From NCBI RefSeq assembly GCF_020831365.1, contig NZ_JAJHPV010000014.1:186001-250000 (forward strand): 64,000 nt of DNA, in the 5' to 3' direction. Below are positions 37,134 to 46,251 of this stretch, piece by piece. The notes below the pieces were generated by a model. The model did no database searches and was not told the DNA's origin. It saw only the letters and a program-made list of their open reading frames with translations. The position numbers were made by a program, and so were the translations under genes. Source of the DNA: Massilia agrisoli (GTDB lineage Bacteria; Pseudomonadota; Gammaproteobacteria; Burkholderiales; Burkholderiaceae_D). Numbering within the stretch: position 1 is the first letter of the stretch; every line of letters starts with the position of its first letter.

Positions 37134-40100
37134 ATGAGAGGCTGGGTCACAGAAACGCTGAAGTCGCTTGCCGGTCGCCGCGCGGCATGGCGGCGCGAGC
37201 GCAACTTCGCCTCGGCGAAAAGGCCGGCCCGGCCATGGGCCCCGTGGCGCCTGCCTGCACCTTCGCCCGTCCAGTGGATGACGGCTGCGGGCTGTATTGC
37301 GGCGCTGGGTGGCGCGATGGTGATCGGTAGCCACGCGCATCAGTTGTCCCGCTCTGCCGATATGCATGGCTCGGCAGCCGACGTATTCCAGCCGGCGATG
37401 CCTGGCGCCGCATTGAACATACCGGCGAACCCTGGCGTCACAATTCAACAGTCGCCCCAGGGGGCATTTCTCATTTCGTCGGGCATGCGCGCTTCGCCCG
37501 CCGTCGTGGTCGACCTGTGCAACCAGGCGGCCGGCCCGGCGGGCCGGAAGCTGCTGCCGATACGCGCCGGCTATCAGTTCTCCGACGTCGCGCGCTGGGC
37601 CGAGCGCAATGAGCGCAACCCCGGTGCGGTATCGCTGCGCCATGTCGCACTGGCTGCTCCCGGCGTCATCGACATGCCGCGCGTGACCGTGACGGGCAGG
37701 CTCGACGCCCCCCGTCTCCAGCTTCAGTGGGAAGGACGGGGCCGCGCGGTCCGCTGGCTCTCGGACGCCAGCGGAGGCCAGGCCGCCGAGGGTATGCACG
37801 GCAAAGGGGAACTGCTCCGCGAAGGATGGCTGTCGTGGGATGGCGGCGCGGCGCTGCGTATCTTACGCCGCACCAACCGTGCGTGTCCCCGAGCCGGCGA
37901 CCTGGTCATGCAGGTGTTCCGGCCCGATGGCGTCAAGGCCGGCAAGGCGATCGTTCATGCCTTCCCCCGTGTCGGGCAGCCGGTGTCGGCGTGGATGCGC
38001 CCGGGCCAGTACAAAGTAGGCGCAGTGCCCGCCGCCAGGCTGGAAGACCAGCAGCTGTTCCAGGCGCTGGCGCAGCGTGGACTGGTGCGCCTCGGCGCAA
38101 ACGGACTGGCGGAACTGGCGCCGCGCGACCTGGCCTCGTGGCAGTCGGCGCGCGAAGGCACGCGCGCGGTTGCGCTGTCGGGCTGGCGCGACATGCGGCA
38201 AGACGAGCAGGCGCAGGCACTGCTGGGCCGCCTTTACCGGATGGCCGACGGCGCTTTCGTGCGCGAGCAGGTGCGCATCTTTAACAGCGAGCGGCGGCTG
38301 CTTGCATGGCGCGTGCGGCCCGTGAGCGCCCACGGCGACTGGCAGGCAAGCGTCGGCAACGCCGCCGCGCCGACAACGGGAGCGATGCCGCTGGCCGCCA
38401 GCCGCTTGTTCGCAGAGCTGCCGCAAGGATGGGCGCCCTGGACCCGCATCGCCACATGGCCGCAGGCAGATGACGAGGTCAATGCCCAGGTCACGCTGGC
38501 GCTGCCCCAGCCGGCGGCGGGGGGCGAACCAATCCAGCTGCTGCTCACCGGACGCATGCTGTCAGTCGATGGCGCGCGGCTGCGCGCAGCGCCGCTTGCG
38601 GCCTGCACAGGCCAGGCCTGTCCCGCCAGCGACGCCGTCCAGTTGCTCGACCTTGAGATCACGCCCGGCGCGCGCAGCATTACCATCCACGCGACGCCTA
38701 TCGAAATGGCTGCGCTGGCCGCCCCTGCGGACCAGGACTACCGCCACCTGCGTGTTGAGGGTGGCCGCCTGGCGTGGCATACGCTTCGGCAGGACACTGG
38801 CCCACGGGCGGCAGCCGCCAACGCTGACGTGCGGCTGGAAGACCGCAATGGGGCAGTTCTCTGGAGCGGTGGCAGCCCGACGACCGCAGCGATCGACGCG
38901 GGGCTGGCGCCGCTGCTTGGCATGCGCGCCGACCACCCGAACAGCGTCGCCGGCATGCTCGCCCGCCTGCCGGCCAAGTCAGGCGTGCACCACGCCCGCC
39001 TCAGCATCGACCTCAAGCTGCAAACGGCAAGCCAGCAGGTGCTTGACTGCGCCGGTATGCGCCGCGGCAGGTGGGATGGCATCAAATGCGAGGGCGGCGG
39101 GCAGCCGCCGGCTGGAAGGCAAGCCGGCATCGTTGTTCTCGACGCCCAGACCGGCGACGTGCTTGCCGCTGCCGGGGCAGGCGCCGGGACGGTGACAGAG
39201 CAAAACTGGGACGAGGTCCGCAACTTCGACCGCACCAATCCCGCCCGCAGCGCCTTGCGCCTGCCGGCGTTCCAGCACGACGGCGGTGCGCACCGCAGCC
39301 CCGGCTCGACGTTCAAGGTCATCAGCGCGCTCGGACTGGAACTGGCGGCTGCCCGTGACCCGCAGCTCAACGCGCTGCTGGCCGGCCTGCCGCTCAATGC
39401 CATCAACGAGATGGCCGCGCGCAAGGGCTTCGCGTTCCAGACCAACGCCGCCACCTACCCATTCAACACCCGCCAGGCCCACATCACCAACTTCCGCGAC
39501 CAGCACCTCGACCGGCGCGCGCAGGACGGACGGCTCGGAATGCCGCAGGCGCTGGCGTATAGCCTCAATACCTGGTTCGCCTGGTCCGGCGAATTGGCCG
39601 ACCGCAGCCTGTTCGGCCGCCCGGACGGCGGCGCGCCGGACCTGCATCCACTGGAAGCGGGCGCCCTCGATAGCGTGCGCCCGGTAACGGGCATGGCGCG
39701 AAAGCTGGGCTTCGGCAAGGCATGGCGGCTGGACGGCGGCTTGCTGCCTGCGGAATATCCGTGGTCGCAGTGGGATGCGCTGCAAGCCAGCGCCGCCCAG
39801 GTCGACCCCGTGCATACGCGGCATGAGCTGCGCCAGATGGCGATCGGCCTGCGCATGCAGGCAACCCCGCTGCAGATGGCGCTGATCTCGGCCGCGGTCG
39901 GGCAGGGCGGCCTGGCTGCCCCGCGCCTGCTGCTGGCGCTCGACGGGCGCGAGGCGGCGGTGGCCAACCCGGAGCCGCTCGGCGTCCGACTCGACAGGGT
40001 GCGCGCGGGGATGAAGGGCGTGGTCGATGCGGGCACTGCGGCGTCGGCGTTCAGCGGCGTCCACATGGCGCGCATCCGCGCCGGCCTGTCCGGCAAAACC

Positions 40101-40304
40101 GGCACCGCGCCGACCATCAGCGCGGGAGAGCGCGATTTGTCGACAGTGTGGTTCACCGGCTGGATCGAGCCGGGCACTTTGCCAGGCCAGCCGCGCCGGC
40201 TGGCAGTGGCCGTATTCATCAGCCATTCGGAGGCAACCGGTGGCGCACACGCCGCGCCGGTGGTCGCTGCGGTGCTCGCGTCGATGGAGCGAGCCCGGCA
40301 GTAA
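37134..40304 (+). CDS. Large atypical penicillin-binding transpeptidase
   Basis: 1056 aa from the ATG at 37134 (GGAGCGG upstream; a GTG at 37113 is possible). One anchor helix near 47-70, then about 600 residues with no recognised PBP dimerisation or glycosyltransferase domain, rich in beta-looking segments, then a transpeptidase domain with all three motifs: S725-T-F-K in PGSTFKV, S810-L-N, and K988-T-G in GKTGTA. It should crosslink peptidoglycan in the periplasm and bind beta-lactams. First gene of a plus-strand block. The SEDS protein encoded at 57.2-59.5 kb is its likely glycosyltransferase partner. Much longer than usual class B PBPs (about 550-750 aa). Confidence 0.88.
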   Translation: MRGWVTETLKSLAGRRAAWRRERNFASAKRPARPWAPWRLPAPSPVQWMTAAGCIAALGGAMVIGSHAHQLSRSADMHGSAADVFQPAMPGAALNIPANPGVTIQQSPQGAFLISSGMRASPAVVVDLCNQAAGPAGRKLLPIRAGYQFSDVARWAERNERNPGAVSLRHVALAAPGVIDMPRVTVTGRLDAPRLQLQWEGRGRAVRWLSDASGGQAAEGMHGKGELLREGWLSWDGGAALRILRRTNRACPRAGDLVMQVFRPDGVKAGKAIVHAFPRVGQPVSAWMRPGQYKVGAVPAARLEDQQLFQALAQRGLVRLGANGLAELAPRDLASWQSAREGTRAVALSGWRDMRQDEQAQALLGRLYRMADGAFVREQVRIFNSERRLLAWRVRPVSAHGDWQASVGNAAAPTTGAMPLAASRLFAELPQGWAPWTRIATWPQADDEVNAQVTLALPQPAAGGEPIQLLLTGRMLSVDGARLRAAPLAACTGQACPASDAVQLLDLEITPGARSITIHATPIEMAALAAPADQDYRHLRVEGGRLAWHTLRQDTGPRAAAANADVRLEDRNGAVLWSGGSPTTAAIDAGLAPLLGMRADHPNSVAGMLARLPAKSGVHHARLSIDLKLQTASQQVLDCAGMRRGRWDGIKCEGGGQPPAGRQAGIVVLDAQTGDVLAAAGAGAGTVTEQNWDEVRNFDRTNPARSALRLPAFQHDGGAHRSPGSTFKVISALGLELAAARDPQLNALLAGLPLNAINEMAARKGFAFQTNAATYPFNTRQAHITNFRDQHLDRRAQDGRLGMPQALAYSLNTWFAWSGELADRSLFGRPDGGAPDLHPLEAGALDSVRPVTGMARKLGFGKAWRLDGGLLPAEYPWSQWDALQASAAQVDPVHTRHELRQMAIGLRMQATPLQMALISAAVGQGGLAAPRLLLALDGREAAVANPEPLGVRLDRVRAGMKGVVDAGTAASAFSGVHMARIRAGLSGKTGTAPTISAGERDLSTVWFTGWIEPGTLPGQPRRLAVAVFISHSEATGGAHAAPVVAAVLASMERARQ

Positions 40305-40398
40305 GCAGTTTCAACCGTGCCTCGTGAATATTAGTCATATGGCATGATTTTACGAACCGCCGAGCGGGCGGTTTTACCTGTTCTGGACGAGGATTGGC

Positions 40399-41541
40399 AT
40401 GCGCTTGCCGGGAACCCGTTACCAGGAGCACGGCTGGGAACACGTGCGCAAACTGCTGGGGCAATGCTCCTTGCAGGCGCTCGCCAGCCTCTGCCCGCGC
40501 CTGGTCGATTTTGCTCAAGAGCAAGCCTGCCTCGACAGCTACCTCGATGCGATGGCCGGCCTGTTGCATGCCAACCGCCGCTGCGCCCGCGCCACGGCGC
40601 ACGGCAACAGCTACGGCGACAGCACCTTGGAACTGGCGCTGGAACTGGTGTGCGAACTGCAGGCGCGTCCGGCTGACTGGGCGGCCTTCCGCACGGCCGT
40701 CGAGGCCGAATACGCGCGCTGCGGCCCCTTCTGGGATGGGCCGGGCGGCGACGCCATCTTGCGCAAGAAGGTCAACGACATGTTCGCCGTCCTGCGCGAC
40801 AAGGTCGACTCCGACAACTACCAGGTGGCGTGCGGCCGCAGCTGCAGCCCGAACAAAATGTACGCCTACCGCATGCTCGACACGGCCAGCTCCGAGATCG
40901 CCCGCCTGTTCAGCGCCTGGCGCGAGCACAGCGAACAGGTAGCCGCGATCATCGGCAGGCCAGTCGACGGCGTGCCGATCGAGGTGCGCCAGATGCGCGG
41001 CACGGGCGACTGCAAGGCCGCATGGGTTATCCGCTGGAGCGAGACGCTCGAGCGCTTCGGCGGCGCGCCCGGCCCGCTGCACACGCGCTCCAAGCGCTTC
41101 GCCAGCCTCAAATCAAGCCCGGACAAAATCCAGGCCATGCTGGCGGAAATCGGCGAATACGAACAGCTTTCATCGAACCGCGACTGTGGCCGCATGCTCG
41201 ACGCGAACGAAGCCACGGAGTGGCTCGAAGACCTGTGGAGGGTGGTCGCCGAATCGCGCGCCAGCGACGAGTTGGAGGACGAGCCGCCCGAGCCTGCGGC
41301 CGCTGCCGCCACCTGGACGGCCCAGGCGCTCGCCGGCAGTTCGCTTCCGGTCTACCTTGCCGTGTACCTGAAGATGGTGGGCGGCGCGGACGAGGCTTAT
41401 CCAGACGAATGGCTCGATCCCGCCACCGGCGAACTGCCGACGATGCAGCAGCTCGCCATGCAGGACCGTGTATCGCTGCCGACCTTGCGCAAGCGGCGCG
41501 ACCAGGCAATCGCAAGGCTGATGGGCGCCGCCCGGCCATAA
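40399..41541 (+). CDS. Hypothetical protein with C-terminal HTH-like segment
   Basis: 380 aa, GAGG before the ATG, 94 bp after the PBP gene. Largely helical and soluble, with several Cys (VCELQ, CGRSCSPNK, NRDCGRML) but no clear zinc knuckle. The last 35 residues (MQQLAMQDRVSLPTLRKRRD...) look like a sigma-region-4/RpoE-type HTH, which could bind DNA or act as a docking helix. A Pro/Glu/Ala linker lies near 295-310. Family unknown. It is followed 11 bp later by the next gene, so it belongs to the block. Confidence 0.75.
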   Translation: MRLPGTRYQEHGWEHVRKLLGQCSLQALASLCPRLVDFAQEQACLDSYLDAMAGLLHANRRCARATAHGNSYGDSTLELALELVCELQARPADWAAFRTAVEAEYARCGPFWDGPGGDAILRKKVNDMFAVLRDKVDSDNYQVACGRSCSPNKMYAYRMLDTASSEIARLFSAWREHSEQVAAIIGRPVDGVPIEVRQMRGTGDCKAAWVIRWSETLERFGGAPGPLHTRSKRFASLKSSPDKIQAMLAEIGEYEQLSSNRDCGRMLDANEATEWLEDLWRVVAESRASDELEDEPPEPAAAAATWTAQALAGSSLPVYLAVYLKMVGGADEAYPDEWLDPATGELPTMQQLAMQDRVSLPTLRKRRDQAIARLMGAARP

Positions 41542-41552
41542 AGGAGAACGAC

Positions 41553-42104
41553 GTGACAAGTCCGAATACCGAAATCTGCAGGCTGCGCGAACACCTGATG
41601 TTGGGGCGCCGGGTCGAGGGCGACAGCCTGTTGCTGGCCGACGCCACCATGCGCGACGCGCTGGAGGGCAACCGACCGCTCACCCGCGCCGAGCGAACGG
41701 CACTGGAAAGCTCTCCGCTGACGCTGCGGCGCTTCCGCCACCTCGCGCTGGAGCGCCGCGCGGCTGAAGCGTGGCTGGGCAGTACCGGCATGTTGCGCGC
41801 CGCGGCCAGCGCAGGCCAGCTCGCCGGGCTCTCCACCGACGACGGCTGCTGGTCGCTGCACTTTGTCGAAGACGGCGCAACATGGCAGGTCATCCTGGCG
41901 CTTGCCGCCGATGCGCCATTCGCGGCACGCCTGATGCGCGACCCGCCGCTGCTGCGCGTGCGCGATGGCGCCGGCGCGGTTGTCCTGCAAGGCCATCTCG
42001 ACGCGGACGGCGAATGCGAGGGAGCATGGCCGTTCGCCGCCGACCCGGCGCCGCATTTCCAGCGCCACGGCGGCGGCTTCGCGATCGAACCGGTGAAAGC
42101 CTAG
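41553..42104 (+). CDS. Hypothetical protein of the envelope-signalling block
   Basis: 183 aa, GTG start with AAGGAG at perfect spacing. The N-terminal half is helical and Arg/Leu-rich. The C-terminal half (from about 95) reads as a small beta-sandwich: CWSLHFVEDGATWQVILALA, LLRVRDGAGAVVLQGHL. No family recognised. It lies 11 bp after the HTH-tail gene and 9 bp before the SPFH-like gene, in one apparent operon. Confidence 0.75.
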   Translation: MTSPNTEICRLREHLMLGRRVEGDSLLLADATMRDALEGNRPLTRAERTALESSPLTLRRFRHLALERRAAEAWLGSTGMLRAAASAGQLAGLSTDDGCWSLHFVEDGATWQVILALAADAPFAARLMRDPPLLRVRDGAGAVVLQGHLDADGECEGAWPFAADPAPHFQRHGGGFAIEPVKA

Positions 42105-42113
42105 GGCGCGGCG

Positions 42114-43103
42114 ATGGGCATCTTCACGCGGCGCGGCGCGGCGGCAGTTCCCGGCAGGGGCACAGTAGCGCTACGCGTTGCCTCGGTCGCGGAGATTGCG
42201 GCCGGCTCGGTCGGCGTCGGGTGCGACCGGCACGGCGGCACCCGGCGCGTGGCGCCCGGATCGCGCACCAGCCTTGCAAAGGGAGAGCTGCTGTACTGCT
42301 TTCACCCCGGTCCCTACACGGTCGACCTGGTGCCGTTTGCTGCCGCACCCGAAGCCGGTTTGCGCCTGACGTTTGTCGTCGATACGCCCGACCCGCGCGT
42401 GGCGCAGCAGCGTTTCGACCTGTTCCTCGCCAGCGAGGCGGGGGAACGGCTCGAATTGCGCGACCTGCGCACAGCCATCGAAACCGCGCTCCGGCGCGAA
42501 CTCGCGCAGGGCAACCTTGAGCTTGCGCCATGCGCCACGCTGGATGAGTGGGATGCGTTTCGCGCGGGCGTCGACGAGCTGCTGTACATGCGCTTCGGCG
42601 TCACGGTCGAAGACTGCATGCCCGCCGACGTGGGCGATTACGCCGCGGCGCTGAAGTCTCGTCCGGCCCCTGCGCCGCAACCCGAACCGGTGCGCGCGCC
42701 GGACACCCTTTCGCCCGATGCCGATGCACGGGCACTGCGCCGCCTGTTCCTCGAACTTCCCCGCCTGGCGTCGGCGCTGCGGCAGGTGGCCCTCCCGCCC
42801 GGACAGGACTTGTTCGGCCAGCACCAGGCGTTATTGCGCCGGCTCGACCAGGTCAGCCTGCTGGTGTCGACGATGCCCGCGCTTGAGCTGGAGGCGCCCG
42901 GCAAGCGGCTCGATGCGCGCCAGCAGGCCCGGCGCGCACGCCACTCCGTTCACGCCTTGGCTGCACTGGACGAAGCGTGGGCGCTGCTGGCACGGCTCAA
43001 GGCCGGCCCGTTGGCCGCGGTGATGGACGACGCCGACCGCATCGTCGCCAACCTCGAACACGACAGCGCCGGCCGCCGCCTGACCGTAGGGGAGGGCGCA
43101 TGA
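42114..43103 (+). CDS. SPFH-like protein (short, no zinc ribbon)
   Basis: 329 aa. Residues about 40-185 follow the same strand/helix order as the SPFH domain of the gene at 44.2 kb: LAKGELLYCFHPGPYTVDLVP, LRLTFVVDTPDPRVAQQRFD, a helical ELRDLRTAIETALRREL, then MRFGVTVEDCMP. A Pro-rich linker (APAPQPEPVRAP) leads to a helical C-terminal half. SPFH proteins scaffold membrane platforms; here no membrane anchor is visible. The assignment rests on similarity of pattern to its neighbour. The stop overlaps the next start (ATGA). Confidence 0.65.
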   Translation: MGIFTRRGAAAVPGRGTVALRVASVAEIAAGSVGVGCDRHGGTRRVAPGSRTSLAKGELLYCFHPGPYTVDLVPFAAAPEAGLRLTFVVDTPDPRVAQQRFDLFLASEAGERLELRDLRTAIETALRRELAQGNLELAPCATLDEWDAFRAGVDELLYMRFGVTVEDCMPADVGDYAAALKSRPAPAPQPEPVRAPDTLSPDADARALRRLFLELPRLASALRQVALPPGQDLFGQHQALLRRLDQVSLLVSTMPALELEAPGKRLDARQQARRARHSVHALAALDEAWALLARLKAGPLAAVMDDADRIVANLEHDSAGRRLTVGEGA

Positions 43104-44077
43104 GCGAATGCCGCAGCACCCTTGCCGATGGCGCCGTGATGACCGTGACCGCCGTGCGCCGTCCGCGCGGCGGCAGGGCCGAGGTCAAATGCAGCGGGCC
43201 AGGCGGGCCTGCACTGGCCGGGCGCATGCAGCAGGTAGCGCGGCTGGCGCGGCTGACGGAGGCGCGCCACGACAGCCGCGACCAGGTACTGCTGACGATG
43301 GATCGGGCCCCCGCACCGGCGGAGCGCGACTGGGAGCTTGCCGTCGTGCTGGCGGACCGGATGGCGCGCGGCGTCATTGCGGACGCCCCGCTTCACGCCA
43401 ACGGCTGGTCCGACCATTGGCAGCTCGGAAGGATCGACGGCCACGATGTCAACACCGCTGCGGGGCTGCTGGGCGGTCCGGGCCAGCTTGCCTACCTTGG
43501 GGCGCTGGCCGGCCAGCCGGATGCGGGCGACGTCGTATCGAGCGCGCGCGCATGGTTCCCGCTGCACAGCGGCGGCATCAACGATACCCTCAGCTGGGTG
43601 GAAGTCAGCGTCTATCCCCTGGCGGAACCGGCCGGCGAGGAAGAGGACAGCATTGCCGCGCCAGGCGTCGACCTGACCCGCCAGCTGGCTGTGCGCCAGG
43701 CGTTGTGCGGCGCGCGCCGCTTCGACGCGCGGGGCGAGGGCCGCTGGCGCTCGGCGGTGCGTTTTGCCGAGCCCCGCTTCCAGGGGAACTCCTTTGAACT
43801 GGCCCTGGTGCTTGCCGACCGCATGGCGCGCGGGCGTGAATTCCTCGCGCGCGGCAGGGTGATCGCAACGGGCTGCTCGACCGCGTGGCAGTCGGGCCGG
43901 GTTGACGCGGTGCAGGGCTGCGCACCGAAATGCGCGCTGGTGCTGGCCCAGGCCGCCGCGGGCGACCGCGTGCTGCTGCCGCGCGCCTGGGAGGGCGAAC
44001 TGCCCGAAGGCTTCGCCGCGGCCTTGCGCGCCAAAGGCGCCAGCATGGCCTGCATCGCGCGCATCGGCATGCCCTGA
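43100..44077 (+). CDS. Duplicated Lon-protease-like domain protein
   Basis: 325 aa. Two internal repeats are visible: WELAVVLADRMARG...NGWSDHWQLGRIDG (from 78) and FELALVLADRMARG...TGCSTAWQSGRVDAVQG (from 232). The second repeat follows the Lon (S16) proteolytic domain: S231 stands where Lon has its Ser, GRVDAVQG where Lon has GRVLPIGG, and K277 where Lon has its Lys. The Ser-Lys spacing is 46 residues, against 43 in E. coli Lon. VLLPRAWEGELPEG matches the Lon VLIP-type strand. The first repeat has Asp in place of Ser and looks inactive. No ATPase domain. Activity is inference. The ATG overlaps the preceding stop. Confidence 0.6.
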   Translation: MSECRSTLADGAVMTVTAVRRPRGGRAEVKCSGPGGPALAGRMQQVARLARLTEARHDSRDQVLLTMDRAPAPAERDWELAVVLADRMARGVIADAPLHANGWSDHWQLGRIDGHDVNTAAGLLGGPGQLAYLGALAGQPDAGDVVSSARAWFPLHSGGINDTLSWVEVSVYPLAEPAGEEEDSIAAPGVDLTRQLAVRQALCGARRFDARGEGRWRSAVRFAEPRFQGNSFELALVLADRMARGREFLARGRVIATGCSTAWQSGRVDAVQGCAPKCALVLAQAAAGDRVLLPRAWEGELPEGFAAALRAKGASMACIARIGMP

Positions 44078-44129
44078 GGCGGGGGCGCGCACGCTTGAGC
44101 ACGGCAATGTGAAGCGCGGCTGTCCCTGC

Positions 44130-44135
44130 TAGAAT
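44130..44135 (+). promoter_or_regulatory. Candidate -10 box before the zinc-ribbon SPFH gene
   Basis: TAGAAT in the 117-bp gap, the only larger gap inside the block, with only a weak ATGTGA at -35 distance. It could give the SPFH and kinase genes their own transcript. Confidence 0.3.
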
Positions 44136-44194
44136 TAACTTGCGTACAACAAATTGAGAGCAATCTAGCGGCGGATTACCAACCAGGAGTCGAG

Positions 44195-46243
44195 ATGTTT
44201 CAGATGTTCGGATTCGGCGGCGTCAAATGTCCGCGCTGCGAGCACAAGAATGCAGGGGATTCCGGCTACTGCTCCCGGTGCGGCCTGACCTTGGGCGCGC
44301 CGCGCAGCGAGCCGCTGCTACGCGAAAACCGCTGGATTCCAGGCGACGGCGAGCTGGCCGTCTTCTTCGGCGTCCGCGAACTGTCGGGCCTGTTTGTCAA
44401 AACCCTGCGTGTCCCAGCGACAACCCGTGCCTACATATTGCAAGGCGACAAGGCAACCGAGGTCCCGCAGGGCGAGTACGAAATCGAAGGCTTTTTCTCA
44501 CGCCTGAACAACCTGCTGCGCGACCAGCATGCCGAGATCCTGATCACCCGCAGCGCTGCCTTGCCGGTCGACTTCAGTTTTGGCGACCTGCGCACCGCCG
44601 AGCACCTGGCGGTATCGGCGCGTTTCCGCGTCAGCCTCAAGATCGACCAGGTGCCGATGTTTGCCCAGCACTTCATGACGGCGCCCGGCACCGTCACAGC
44701 GGAACACCTGCGCGACCTGCTGGCGCCGTCCGTTCGCCAGCTGGCGGCGGAGTTTGTCGCCTCCCAGTCGCTGCGCGACATGGCGGCCAACCGCGAACTG
44801 CGCCTGCAGCTTGACGAGCGCCTGCAAAGCGCCCTGAAAATGCGCCTGGCCGAGTACGGGCTGGCCGTGGTGCAGGTCGATACGCTGTCGCTCCATCACG
44901 ACAAATTCGACGCCAACCGCGAACGCATCGGCAGCCTGTGGATGGTGACCGACGAGCGCCACGTCAAGCTTGAACACGAAAAGCAGCTCGACCAGCTGTA
45001 CAACGACGAGGAATGGCAGCGCATCCGGCGCGAAGAGCAGGATGTGCGGCTGCGCTACCGCCGCGCCGAGATCCGCCAGGAAGAAACGGTGGAGCGCGCC
45101 GAGCTGTCGGTGCAGAACGCCGAGCGGGTGCACGCGATCCGCGCGCGCGAAATCGACCTGTACAGCCGCATCGTCGAGTCGAAGAACCGCAAGGAGGCGA
45201 TCGTGCGCGGCGCCGGCGACATGCTGGCCGAGCTTGAGCACGAACTGGCCAAAAAAGGCAAGGCGCGCGCCGACGAAGCGGCCGACTGGGAGCACCTGCG
45301 CCAGCTGGCACGCATCCGCATGCACACCGAGCTGGAAGCGGCGCGCCAGGATGCAGGCAACGCCCAGCTGCTGGCGCGCCAGCGCTTTTCGCACCAGCTG
45401 CTGCAGCAGCAAATACAGAACAAGATCACGCAAGCGCTGGCCATCGAGGACGAAACGCGCAAGCGCGCCGAACTCGCGCGCCTGCACGACAGCGAGCGCG
45501 AAGCGCAGGAATATGAACGGGCGCTCGAGCGCGAACAACAGCGCGCCAGCGTGCAGTCGCTGGCGCTTGCCAACGCCGCGCGGCAGCGCGAAGCGCAGCG
45601 CGAACAGGAATGGGAAGACCAGCTGGCGCTGGACCGCCAGCGCGACCTGTTGCGCGCGTCAGGGCGCCTTGACGCCGATGCGCAGCACGAAAAGCTGATG
45701 CGCACGATCGAGGCCGACGCGCTGCACACCCGCCAGGAACAGGAAATCCAGCTCGACGCCGAGGAGCGCCGCCACGCCCTCAAGCGCCGGGAGAACGAAG
45801 CGCAATGGCAGCACGAGCTTCACCGCATGGAACGCATCGGCGGCATGGACGATACCGCCAAGGTGGTCCTTGCGCCGGCTGAGAACGCGGCGCTGCTTGC
45901 CGATGTCATGAAGACACAGGTGCATGCGTCGATGAGCCCTGGCCAGCTGGAGGCGCTTGCGGGCGTCAGCCCACTCGACGCGGCACGGCTTGCCGACGAA
46001 CGGGTGCAGCAGGACCGCGCGCGGCGCGAGCTTGAGATGGACAAGGACCGGCGCCACCAGGTCGACCTGATGAAGCTGCAAAACGACGTCAACAAGGCGG
46101 CGCTGGCCACCCAGTCGCAGCTTGGCGTCGGCGTCGCCCAGGTGCGCGGCGCGATGCCGGCGATGCGGACCTGCCCGAATGGCCACATGGCCGGGCCGCT
46201 TGACCGCTTCTGCGCCCAGTGCGGCGCGCCGCTGCCACCCTGA
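44195..46243 (+). CDS. Zinc-ribbon SPFH protein with long coiled coil
   Basis: 682 aa, AGGAG before the ATG. An N-terminal zinc ribbon (CPRCEHKNAGDSGYCSRCG), an SPFH/band-7 domain (about 45-235, with VDFSFGDLRTAEHLAVSARF and LAEYGLAVVQVDTLSL), then about 350 residues of Arg/Glu/Gln/Ala-rich coiled coil, and a C-terminal zinc ribbon (CPNGHMAGPLDRFCAQCG). No membrane anchor. Such cytosolic flotillin-like proteins oligomerise into rings or sheets. The next gene, a kinase, starts 8 bp later, so it may be a scaffold or substrate of that kinase. Confidence 0.85.
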   Translation: MFQMFGFGGVKCPRCEHKNAGDSGYCSRCGLTLGAPRSEPLLRENRWIPGDGELAVFFGVRELSGLFVKTLRVPATTRAYILQGDKATEVPQGEYEIEGFFSRLNNLLRDQHAEILITRSAALPVDFSFGDLRTAEHLAVSARFRVSLKIDQVPMFAQHFMTAPGTVTAEHLRDLLAPSVRQLAAEFVASQSLRDMAANRELRLQLDERLQSALKMRLAEYGLAVVQVDTLSLHHDKFDANRERIGSLWMVTDERHVKLEHEKQLDQLYNDEEWQRIRREEQDVRLRYRRAEIRQEETVERAELSVQNAERVHAIRAREIDLYSRIVESKNRKEAIVRGAGDMLAELEHELAKKGKARADEAADWEHLRQLARIRMHTELEAARQDAGNAQLLARQRFSHQLLQQQIQNKITQALAIEDETRKRAELARLHDSEREAQEYERALEREQQRASVQSLALANAARQREAQREQEWEDQLALDRQRDLLRASGRLDADAQHEKLMRTIEADALHTRQEQEIQLDAEERRHALKRRENEAQWQHELHRMERIGGMDDTAKVVLAPAENAALLADVMKTQVHASMSPGQLEALAGVSPLDAARLADERVQQDRARRELEMDKDRRHQVDLMKLQNDVNKAALATQSQLGVGVAQVRGAMPAMRTCPNGHMAGPLDRFCAQCGAPLPP

Positions 46244-46251
46244 GCCATGCC

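Noticed and set aside
38979-40250. 423-codon minus-strand frame inside the PBP gene
   Set aside because: Mirror of the transpeptidase domain, whose SxxK, SxN and KTG motifs are on the plus strand.
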